Part shown: positions 1 to 5,200 of the stretch, in pieces
Position numbering within the stretch: position 1 is the stretch's first letter
Layout of the letters: each line of letters begins with the position of its first letter
NCBI GenBank assembly: GCA_020350845.1
Contig: CP070725.1
Span: forward strand, 1,073,637 to 1,082,133
Reading direction: 5' to 3'
Origin: Candidatus Bipolaricaulota bacterium
GTDB taxonomy: Bacteria; Bipolaricaulota; Bipolaricaulia; UBA7950; UBA9294
DNA: 8,497 bases
Position numbers and translations under genes: made by a program
The notes under the pieces: generated by a model
The model's database searches: none
Seen by the model: only the letters and a program-made list of their open reading frames with translations
Told to the model about the DNA's origin: nothing

Positions 1-507
1 CAAGGCTATCCCGTCGATTGGGATCCGGAGACAGGGCAAGGAAACGCCTACGGGACCTATGCCTACGCGACACACATCGCCGAGGTAGGCGTCGATGCCG
101 TGACCGGTGAGGTCGACGTAGAGCGCTACGTCGCCGTTCACGATTCGGGGACGATCCTCAACCGACAGCTCGCGGCTGGCCAGGTCGAAGGAGGCGTCGC
201 CCAGGGCATCGGACTTGCCGTAACCGAGGAGATCCCGCAGGAGAACGGCCGCCTGGTGGTCAACGGCTTCACGACCTACCGCATCCCCACGATACGCGAC
301 GTGCCGCCGTTGCTGGACGTCGACTTCGTCGAGGCTTCGTGGTCCTACGGTCCGCACGGGGCAAAGGGCATCGGCGAGGTCCCCTTGATGGCCGCCCACG
401 CCGCGGTGGCAAGGGCCGTGGCTCATGCCATCGGACGCCCGATCTCGCGCTATCCCTTGTCCCCGTCGGAGATCCGCTCGCGAATCGCAGAGGTGTCGAC
501 GGGCTAG
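1..507 (+). CDS. Molybdenum hydroxylase (xanthine dehydrogenase/aldehyde oxidase family) large subunit, C-terminal part
   Basis: The frame is open from base 1, so the gene starts left of the window; 168 residues are visible before TAG at 505-507. Seen: a GNAYGTYAYATHIAEV stretch followed by VDAVTGEVDVERYVAVHDSG, then GQVEGGVAQGIG, and the hallmark GAKGIGE motif near the C-terminus (Glu codon 376-378). In this family that glutamate is the catalytic base beside the molybdenum in the molybdopterin-binding subunit, which oxidises purines, aldehydes or CO by hydroxylation at Mo with partner FAD and 2Fe-2S subunits. The motifs that separate xanthine dehydrogenase, CO dehydrogenase (CoxL) and aldehyde oxidases lie upstream and out of view, so the substrate is unknown. 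It is convergent with the next gene and ends just before a strong hairpin. Confidence 0.9.
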   Translation, partial: QGYPVDWDPETGQGNAYGTYAYATHIAEVGVDAVTGEVDVERYVAVHDSGTILNRQLAAGQVEGGVAQGIGLAVTEEIPQENGRLVVNGFTTYRIPTIRDVPPLLDVDFVEASWSYGPHGAKGIGEVPLMAAHAAVARAVAHAIGRPISRYPLSPSEIRSRIAEVSTG

Positions 508-514
508 AAACGAA

Positions 515-539
515 AAGAGAGGGGCCGTGCCCCTCTCTT
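515..539. terminator. Bidirectional hairpin terminator between convergent genes
   Basis: A perfect 10-bp inverted repeat (AAGAGAGGGG at 515-524, CCCCTCTCTT at 530-539) has a 5-base CCGTG loop and lies in the 59-base gap between the 3' ends of the molybdenum hydroxylase gene and the secreted-protein gene. On the minus strand the stem runs into CTCTCTTTTCGTTTC, a reasonable T-rich tail, so it should work best for the minus-strand gene. On the plus strand the T-run is poor, but the position 7 bases after the stop codon fits use in both directions. Confidence 0.75.
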
Positions 540-566
540 CGCGTCCGTGCTCCGTTCTCTGTCCTG

Positions 567-1274
567 CTACATCCCGAGAAGCTGGAGGAGCGCTCCGAAG
601 TCCACCTCGCCCTGGAGCAACTCAGGAACGCTCGTCACGCCGAGCATGTTCGTCAGCGTCACGAAGAAGTTGACGATCCCCTCCGCAGGAGCGCTCTCGA
701 TGACCGGCATCAGCGATGCCGCGAGCGGCATGCCGAGCGTCTCCTCGAGCCCCGCGAAGTAGTCCGCATTGGCCGCGAAGAACGCGTCGAACGCACCCAT
801 CAGCGCCGCAGGATTCGCCTCACGCGCGGCGACAATCCCATTGGCAAGGAGAGTTCCGAACTCCTCGATCGACAGCGTCGGAATCCACGCCTCGAGGATC
901 ACGTACGGAGCGCCCACGGGCTCTGTCCCGGAGAGCCACTGCGCGAAGATCGGCAGGGCCGTCGGGTCGTCCCACTCGAGGTAGACCTGTCCCCAGTGCA
1001 CCAGGCCTCCGCCGGCGTAGGTGAACTCGCGCCCGGTCGCGGGCGAAAGCGCCATCAGGAAGCCTCCCACCTCGAGCTTCTCGACGATCGTCACTTCGAC
1101 ACCGAGTGCGAACTCGACTTGAAGGCCGGTGACGACGTCTCCTGTCAGGTTGGTGAAGACGCCAAGGATGTGTGGCCCCGCATCATACGTGAAGAAGTCC
1201 AACCCCTGCGCCACGCCGGTAACGCCTAGGCACACTGCGGCGAGTGCCACCCCCACAACCGCCCGTCTCATCAT
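567..1274 (-). CDS. Secreted protein of unknown function
   Basis: A 235-residue protein that I do not recognise. The start is chosen at 1274 because a near-perfect Shine-Dalgarno (AAGGAGGT, minus strand, 1281-1288) lies 6 bases upstream; a second ATG follows at 1271. The N-terminus is a typical Sec signal peptide: two arginines, a hydrophobic core at about residues 5-20, then VAQG before LDFF, with likely cleavage after A22 or G24. Cys15 lies in AAVC, a poor lipobox, so signal peptidase I is more likely than lipoprotein processing. The mature part looks beta-rich and acidic for about the first 110 residues (alternating V/F/L with G and E/D), then helical with alanine- and leucine-rich segments to the C-terminus. 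It has no membrane segment and no catalytic motif I can name. It lies 37 bases after ispD and seems to have its own promoter overlapping the ispD stop codon. Confidence 0.8.
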   Translation of the reverse strand: MMRRAVVGVALAAVCLGVTGVAQGLDFFTYDAGPHILGVFTNLTGDVVTGLQVEFALGVEVTIVEKLEVGGFLMALSPATGREFTYAGGGLVHWGQVYLEWDDPTALPIFAQWLSGTEPVGAPYVILEAWIPTLSIEEFGTLLANGIVAAREANPAALMGAFDAFFAANADYFAGLEETLGMPLAASLMPVIESAPAEGIVNFFVTLTNMLGVTSVPELLQGEVDFGALLQLLGM

Positions 1275-1308
1275 GACGGAACCTCCTTGCCTCCTGTGTG
1301 ATGTCGGC

Positions 1309-1337
1309 ATTCTAGCGAGGTGCGCTGGAGGGATCAA
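1309..1337 (-). promoter_or_regulatory. Candidate sigma70-type promoter for the secreted-protein gene
   Basis: On the minus strand, TTGATC (1337-1332; 4/6 to the -35 consensus) is separated by 17 bases from TAGAAT (1314-1309; 5/6 to the -10). The -10 box contains the TAG stop codon of ispD. Transcription would start near 1302, giving a leader of about 28 bases that includes the strong Shine-Dalgarno. This would let the secreted protein be expressed independently of ispD. Confidence 0.45.
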
Positions 1338-2049
1338 AGCCGGGGGCGGCCGCCCCCGCGCGGCGCGCGCTGAGGATCGCCGCGATCAGCGAGAGATCCT
1401 CGCGCATCGTCAGCTTCACGTTCTCCCGCTCTCCCTCGATCATCGAGACGGATTCTCCCCTCCGCAGCAACGCCTCGGCGTCGTCGGGGAGATCCTCGTC
1501 TGCGACCGCGAGCGCATCGACGATCCGCTCCCGGACGAAGCCCTGTGGGGTCTGCACGGCGACGCGATCACGCCCGCGTACCGCCGACCCCGCAGCGAGG
1601 AGGCCGCCCTCGACGATCCGAAGCGTGTCATGAGGTGTCACGACCGGAACGCACGCTCCCGCCATGCGCGTCCCCTCGATCACGCGCGTCACCAGATGCG
1701 TCGTGACGCACGGCCGCGCCCCGTCGTGGACGAGCACGATCGCCCCTGTCGCCGCACGAACCCCGGCGAGAGACGACGCCCTCCGCGTTGCGCCCCCGGG
1801 GACGAAGCGGATCTCCGCAGCGGGGACGTGCCTGCAAACGGCGCACTCGATCGCCGCGGCAAGGGGCTCATCCGCCGGCGTGACCAGGACGATCTCGTCG
1901 ACCTCGGGACAGGCCGCAAAGGCCTCCACAGAGAATGCGAGAAGGGGCCGCCCCGCGATGGGGAGCAACAGCTTCGGACGGTCGGACGCCATCCGCTGCC
2001 CACGCCCCGCGGCGAGAACCACCGCGGTGACCGCAGCGGATGCGATCAC
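1312..2049 (-). CDS. ispD: 2-C-methyl-D-erythritol 4-phosphate cytidylyltransferase
   Basis: IspD joins CTP and 2-C-methyl-D-erythritol 4-phosphate to give CDP-methylerythritol, the third step of the MEP isoprenoid pathway, in the cytosol. The 245 residues match the family's usual length (E. coli 236). Seen in order: the glycine-rich CTP-binding loop LAAGRGQRM (12-20) with K26 in PKLLLP; GGATRRAS (85-92); VHDGARP (107-113); PHDT (139-142); QTPQGF (166-171); DDAEALL (189-195); and N210, K212, T214 with DL at 218-219, matching the family's N-K-T-DL ending. The start is GTG at 2049, inside a GTGA overlap with the stop of the upstream lipoprotein gene, which implies translational coupling; no convincing Shine-Dalgarno is visible. 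There is no fused IspF domain and no ispF next door. The C-terminal tail after about residue 230 is alanine-rich and probably disordered. Confidence 0.95.
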   Translation of the reverse strand: MIASAAVTAVVLAAGRGQRMASDRPKLLLPIAGRPLLAFSVEAFAACPEVDEIVLVTPADEPLAAAIECAVCRHVPAAEIRFVPGGATRRASSLAGVRAATGAIVLVHDGARPCVTTHLVTRVIEGTRMAGACVPVVTPHDTLRIVEGGLLAAGSAVRGRDRVAVQTPQGFVRERIVDALAVADEDLPDDAEALLRRGESVSMIEGERENVKLTMREDLSLIAAILSARRAGAAAPGFDPSSAPR

Positions 2050-2543
2050 GGGGTTCCCACGGCCGGCGAGATCCGTTCGAGGTTGAGGCCGTCGGGATCG
2101 ATCGCGTACAGCTCCCAGCTCTCCGAGCGGCTGGAGTTGAACAAGATCCTACCGTCGGGTCCCCATGAGGGATTGACGTCTTCCTTCTCGTGCGTCGTGA
2201 GCCGCGTCTCCTCACCGGATACCGCATCGATCACGTAGAGGTCGATGTTGTCGTTGCGCTGCGAAGCGAACACGATCCGTGAACTGTCAGGGGCCCACGA
2301 CGGCGCCCAGTTGATCGCCCCATTCCTGGTGAGCTGTGTCTCGCCCCCCGTCGCCGGGTCCCACAGGAAGAGCTCGAACGCCTCGCCGACCGGAGAGGAG
2401 TAGACCACCTGTGTTCCGTCGGGTGAGCGCGCCGGCTCCCAGTAGCGATACGTCGGCTGCTCCGGCTGCAAGAAGGTGCAGCCCCCCACCGCGATCAACA
2501 CGGCGGTGACCGTCACCGCCACACCCCATGCTCTCGTCCTCAC
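2046..2543 (-). CDS. Small TolB-like (PD40 beta-propeller) lipoprotein
   Basis: Predicted product of 165 residues from GTG at 2543, with AGGGGG (2548-2553) 4 bases upstream. The frame stays open further upstream, but only this start places the signal peptide at the N-terminus: RTR, a hydrophobic stretch at about 6-19, then the lipobox VGGC with C22 as lipidation site. Residue +2 is Thr, not Asp, so outer-membrane sorting is expected if the cell is diderm. Three PD40/WD40-like blades follow at about residues 36-72, 80-116 and 124-159, each with an (A/S)xSPDG-like or PSWxPD turn, a hydrophobic strand and a (D/E)LY(V/A)ID-type strand. TolB-type domains normally have about six blades, so this looks like half a propeller. 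It sits first in a unit with ispD (GTGA overlap). The function is unknown; the family commonly scaffolds envelope protein or glycan contacts. Confidence 0.8.
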   Translation of the reverse strand: MRTRAWGVAVTVTAVLIAVGGCTFLQPEQPTYRYWEPARSPDGTQVVYSSPVGEAFELFLWDPATGGETQLTRNGAINWAPSWAPDSSRIVFASQRNDNIDLYVIDAVSGEETRLTTHEKEDVNPSWGPDGRILFNSSRSESWELYAIDPDGLNLERISPAVGTP

Positions 2544-2758
2544 AATGCCCCCTGTCTTCGGCTTGCGGCGGAGGATCTCCCCCGCCGCCGGCTCGGCGAA
2601 CGACGCCCGCCTGTGGGCGACAGCGGTCGAACCGATCCGTGGCGCACGGAGACGACGGCGCCGCGCGGGAAGGAGAACGAAGCGCATGAGACGCGACGTG
2701 CCCACGTCTCCGCACCGTGGGAGACGGCCCGTCTTCCCCTGTCGTTCGATTGTCATCC
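2544..2758 (-). promoter_or_regulatory. Long structured 5' leader of the lipoprotein-ispD transcript
   Basis: No convincing gene lies in this interval. If the minus-strand promoter at 2759-2787 is used, the mRNA begins near 2752 and carries about 208 untranslated bases. Two compact inverted repeats lie near its 5' end: 2719-2738 (GGGAGACG and CGTCTTCCC, loop GCC, one bulged base) and 2695-2708 (GACGTG and CACGTC, 2-base gap). The second can alternatively pair as GAGACG (2686-2691) with CGTCTC (2705-2710). This could be a cis-acting RNA control element or simply GC-rich coincidence. It matches no riboswitch class I recognise. Confidence 0.3.
2695..2738. repeat. Tandem inverted repeats in the divergent intergenic region
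   Basis: Hairpin A is 2719-2738 (5-bp AGACG/CGTCT inner stem, loop GCC, outer GGG/CCC with one bulged T). Palindrome B is 2695-2708 (GACGTG-CC-CACGTC). Both contain GACG/CGTC cores. They lie downstream of the minus-strand promoter and upstream of the plus-strand one, so they would be transcribed only in the minus direction. Confidence 0.4.
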
Positions 2759-2787
2759 ATTGTAGCGATTCCTTGACACGCCCACAA
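2759..2787 (-). promoter_or_regulatory. Candidate promoter for the lipoprotein-ispD unit
   Basis: On the minus strand, TTGTGG (2787-2782; 3/6 to the -35) is followed after 17 bases by TACAAT (2764-2759; 5/6 to the -10). Transcription would start near 2752. It is interleaved with the plus-strand promoter at 2773-2801: each -35 hexamer lies in the spacer of the other. Confidence 0.4.
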
Positions 2788-2801
2788 GATTCCGCTATTG
2801 T
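2773..2801 (+). promoter_or_regulatory. Promoter of the prmC-ftsE-ftsX operon
   Basis: A perfect consensus -35 TTGACA (2773-2778), an optimal 17-base spacer and TATTGT (2796-2801; 4/6) form a good sigma70-type promoter in a locally AT-rich stretch of otherwise GC-rich DNA. Transcription would start near 2808, leaving about 39 bases of leader before the proposed CTG start of prmC. Confidence 0.65.
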
Positions 2802-2834
2802 ATACGGCACTATCGGCGTTTCGGGCATGCGCGT

Positions 2835-2841
2835 GAGGGGG
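2835..2841 (+). promoter_or_regulatory. Shine-Dalgarno that decides the prmC start
   Basis: GAGGGGG lies 5 bases before CTG at 2847, a normal distance. No comparable site is correctly spaced before the TTG at 2877, where GAGAGG ends only 2 bases upstream. The ATG at 2827 opens only a seven-codon frame. Confidence 0.45.
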
Positions 2842-2846
2842 CTACG

Positions 2847-3701
2847 CTGACTGCCACGTGGACGGTCCGAGAGGTCTTGAATTGGACCCGTGACTACTTC
2901 GAGAGCGGGGGGATTGTCCAGCCGCGGCTGGAGGCAGAGATCCTCCTCGCCCATAGCTTGGATGTCGATCGTCTTCACCTGTATCTCGCCCCCGACAAGC
3001 CACTCAGCTCCGACGAGCGGGAGCGCTATCGCGCCCTGATTCAGCGCCGTCGGTCGGGCGAGCCGTTACAGCACCTCACCGGTGAAGTGTCCTTCTTCGG
3101 GCTCCGCTTTCGCGTCGGCTCCGATGCGCTGATTCCTCGTGCGGAGACGGAGGAGCTCGTCGATCACGCGCTTCGACTGGCGCCACGTGATCGCCCCGTC
3201 CGTTGTCTCGATCTAGGGACGGGATCGGGCGTGGTCGCGGTGACGCTCGCCCGCTTCCTTCCGCTGTCCTCCGTCACGGCAGTCGACATCTCCCGCCCGG
3301 CGCTGGAGCTCGCGCGCGCCAACGCGACCCTGCATCGTGTGGACGATCGAATCGACTTCGTGGAGAGCGATTGGTTCGAGCACGTATCGGGAACCTTCGA
3401 TCTGATCACGAGCAATCCGCCGTACGTCCCGTCGGGAGAGATTCCCGAGCTGGCGACGGAGATCCGCGACCATGAGCCACGGGCGGCGGTGGACGGAGGG
3501 GAAGACGGCCTCGACGCATTGCGCACGCTTGTTGCCGGACTCTCACACCATCTCGAGCACGGAGGCCACGTGCTGCTCGAGGTGGGACACAACCAGGCCC
3601 GGCACGTCGCCTCCCTTCTCGAGGAGGGGGGACTCGCCTCGACCGACGTGCGCCGGGACGTCTCGGGAAAGGACCGGTTCGTAGTCGCGACATGCCCGTG
3701 A
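2847..3701 (+). CDS. prmC: Release factor glutamine N5-methyltransferase
   Basis: PrmC (HemK) transfers a methyl group from S-adenosylmethionine to the glutamine of the GGQ motif in release factors RF1 and RF2, tuning translation termination in the cytosol. Seen: an N-terminal helical release-factor-binding domain (about 1-85, including LTGEVSFFGLRF and LIPRAETEELVDHAL at its end), SAM motif I LDLGTGSG (121-128), and the substrate-binding NPPY tetrad at 190-193. It has 284 residues from CTG 2847. The common-codon start TTG 2877 gives 274 residues but would remove the WTVREVL part of the first helix and lacks a well-placed Shine-Dalgarno, so I prefer CTG. It is first in an operon with ftsE and ftsX; its TGA (3699-3701) overlaps an ATG at 3701. 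prfA, the usual neighbour in many bacteria, is not here. Confidence 0.93.
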   Translation: MTATWTVREVLNWTRDYFESGGIVQPRLEAEILLAHSLDVDRLHLYLAPDKPLSSDERERYRALIQRRRSGEPLQHLTGEVSFFGLRFRVGSDALIPRAETEELVDHALRLAPRDRPVRCLDLGTGSGVVAVTLARFLPLSSVTAVDISRPALELARANATLHRVDDRIDFVESDWFEHVSGTFDLITSNPPYVPSGEIPELATEIRDHEPRAAVDGGEDGLDALRTLVAGLSHHLEHGGHVLLEVGHNQARHVASLLEEGGLASTDVRRDVSGKDRFVVATCP

Positions 3702-4351
3702 TGGTGCAGGTCTCCGAGCTGAGCTACGCCGACGCCGACGGGATCCGCGTCCTCGATGACATCCACCTTCATGTCGAGCGCGAGGAGATGATCGTCATCA
3801 CCGGCCCCGCGGTGGCCGGCAAGTCGACGCTCCTTCGTCTGTTGGCCGCGCAGATCACACCACAGACGGGGCAGATCCTCGTCCACGGGAGGAACATCGC
3901 CCGCCTCAGTCGGCACAAGGCGATCGGCCTGCGCCGGCGCATCGGCTATATGCCCCACAGCTTTCCCCTGTTGGACCGGACGGTGCTCGAGAACCTGACG
4001 TTCAAGCTTCGCGCCCTCGGGGACTTCCGTGAGCAGGCCGAGGAGCGCGCCCTCGTCGCCCTGGAGGATGTCGGTCTCACCGCGCGTCTGGCGACGCCGA
4101 TCGCCGAGCTCGACGCCGCCGACCGAATCCGCACCGGGCTCGCGGTGACGATCTGCAACGAGCCGCTCCTGCTGTTGATCGATGAGCCGTTCGCCGACCT
4201 CGCGCCGGAGGATCGCGAAGCGGTCGGCTCCGTGCTCAGCCGGGTTCACGCGCGGGGGCGCACGACGATCATCGCCACCCGCGGGCCGGCGCCCACCTCA
4301 CTTGCCGTCAGCTGCGCGCTGACGCTCACCGACGGAAGGATGGAAGGATGA
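3692..4351 (+). CDS. ftsE: FtsE-like ABC ATPase with degenerate Q-loop, signature and H-loop
   Basis: 219 residues, aligning by eye along its length with FtsE, the cytosolic ATPase that with FtsX controls septal peptidoglycan hydrolases. Intact: Walker A GPAVAGKST (38-46), the LLDRTVLENL segment after the Q-loop, Walker B LLLLIDEP (159-166) with catalytic E165, and the terminal LTDGRMEG. Altered: the Q-loop residue is His89 (MPHSF where FtsE has FQD); the signature LSGGE is LDAAD (140-144); the D-loop GNLD is ADLA (168-171); and the H-loop ATHD is ATRG with Arg197. The frame is unbroken and ftsX follows with an ATGA overlap, so it is not an obvious pseudogene. The start could be ATG 3692 or ATG 3701; the latter aligns better with the family and abuts the prmC stop. 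Identity as FtsE rests on sequence pattern plus the adjacent ftsX. Confidence 0.85.
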   Translation: MPVMVQVSELSYADADGIRVLDDIHLHVEREEMIVITGPAVAGKSTLLRLLAAQITPQTGQILVHGRNIARLSRHKAIGLRRRIGYMPHSFPLLDRTVLENLTFKLRALGDFREQAEERALVALEDVGLTARLATPIAELDAADRIRTGLAVTICNEPLLLLIDEPFADLAPEDREAVGSVLSRVHARGRTTIIATRGPAPTSLAVSCALTLTDGRMEG

Positions 4352-5187
4352 GCGTTTTCTTCTACGTCTTCCGTGACATCCTCGGCTCGCTGAAGCCCCG
4401 CGGGGCGTTGCTCCTGTTCGCCGCCGGTGCGCTCGTGTTCGCCGTGCTCGGAACGTTCTCCGCGTTCTTCCTTCTCGACGTGCCCCCGTCAACGGGCGCC
4501 ACATCGGGAATCGAGGGAGAGCTCATCGCCTACTTCCACGCCCAGGTGACCACGTTCGAGGTCGAGCAGATCTACCTCGATCTGCGAGACGACGAGCGCG
4601 TCGAGCAGATCGCCTTCGTCCTCCCCCAGGACCTGACGCGCCCCGACTCGGCCGGCGCCCTCGTCGTGAAGAGCTCCGAGGCGTCGTCCGACGTCCTCCT
4701 CTCCGAGCTCGAGGGCAGCGGGGCGTTCACGCGTGTCGTTCGTACGGTCACACACGGCGGGAACCTGACCGCGCTCCCTGTGCCGACGCGTACTGGACTG
4801 CTCGTGGGCCTTCTCGTCGGGATCGCCCTGTGCCTCGTCGTCGCCCGCTACGGGCTACGCACGGTTCTCGCGACCTTCGACGGGCAGTTGCGCATCATGC
4901 AGCTCTCGGGCACTGAGGAGAAGACGGTGTTCCTGCCGATTCTCGCCGTCGGGCTCGGCTGCGGGCTGATCACATGCCTGCTGTTCATCGCGGTGCTCTA
5001 CGCGTTTCACCTCGCGGCCGTCGCCAATCCCGGTGCCACGATCGCGTCTGCGAACGGACTTCTGAGCGCCGACCGCGTGCGCCTCGTGGCCGTGCTCAGT
5101 GGGTTGATCGGCATCGCGCTCGGTGCACTCATCGGTGCGCTCGGCGTCGGCCTCGCCGCGCGGCGAAGCGCCGTCGTCTTTCGCTAG
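4348..5187 (+). CDS. ftsX: FtsX-like cell-division permease
   Basis: 279 residues with FtsX topology. TM1 is at about 20-43. An extracytoplasmic domain of about 100 residues (44-148) follows, with a helix-strand pattern (EVEQIYLDLRDDERVEQIAF) like the family's conserved segment before strand VxxV. TM2 is at about 149-171, TM3 at 194-222 and TM4 at 247-270, with the cytosolic IMQLSGTEEKT loop (FtsX family usually IMRLVGAT) between TM2 and TM3. In known systems FtsX sits in the membrane with FtsE and activates peptidoglycan hydrolases or their activators. No hydrolase gene is visible here. The start is ATG 4348 in an ATGA overlap with ftsE, with GGAAGGA (4334-4340) 7 bases upstream. It ends 13 bases from the convergent flippase-like gene. 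Confidence 0.85.
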   Translation: MSVFFYVFRDILGSLKPRGALLLFAAGALVFAVLGTFSAFFLLDVPPSTGATSGIEGELIAYFHAQVTTFEVEQIYLDLRDDERVEQIAFVLPQDLTRPDSAGALVVKSSEASSDVLLSELEGSGAFTRVVRTVTHGGNLTALPVPTRTGLLVGLLVGIALCLVVARYGLRTVLATFDGQLRIMQLSGTEEKTVFLPILAVGLGCGLITCLLFIAVLYAFHLAAVANPGATIASANGLLSADRVRLVAVLSGLIGIALGALIGALGVGLAARRSAVVFR

Positions 5188-5199
5188 CGGGAGCCCGCT
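5186..5199. terminator. Possible short hairpin at convergent gene ends
   Basis: AGCGGG (5186-5191) and CCCGCT (5194-5199) form a 6-bp inverted repeat with a 2-base gap, spanning the 13 bases between the ftsX and flippase-like stop codons. Only TTCT follows on the plus strand, and the loop is too tight without opening the last pair. It is the only terminator-like structure between these converging genes, and a weak one. Confidence 0.25.
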
Positions 5200-5200
5200 T

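Noticed and set aside
114..133. 8-bp inverted repeat with AGCG loop
   Set aside because: It lies inside the conserved coding sequence of the molybdenum hydroxylase and is explained by codons for the VDVERYVAV stretch. It has no regulatory context.
1129..2238. Long plus-strand open frame (369 codons) opposite ispD
   Set aside because: It is antisense to a well-supported ispD, is arginine- and proline-rich, and shows no recognisable motif. The same reasoning applies to the plus-strand frames at 339-1229 and 5570-6217.
2827..2850. Seven-codon frame MRVRGLR ending in a CTGA overlap with prmC, possible leader peptide
   Set aside because: It has no Shine-Dalgarno before its ATG and is too short to support. 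The GAGGGGG inside it serves CTG 2847 better.
2544..2978. Upstream extension of the lipoprotein frame (to 310 codons)
   Set aside because: It would place the signal peptide and lipobox about 145 residues inside the protein and would overlap prmC on the other strand. The GTG at 2543 with its Shine-Dalgarno explains the gene.
3164..4249. Long open frame on the minus strand (361 codons) opposite prmC and ftsE
   Set aside because: It lies antisense to two genes with clear family motifs, its translation is low-complexity (R/E/D/S rich) with no domain, and it has no ribosome-binding site. This is typical of GC-rich shadow frames.
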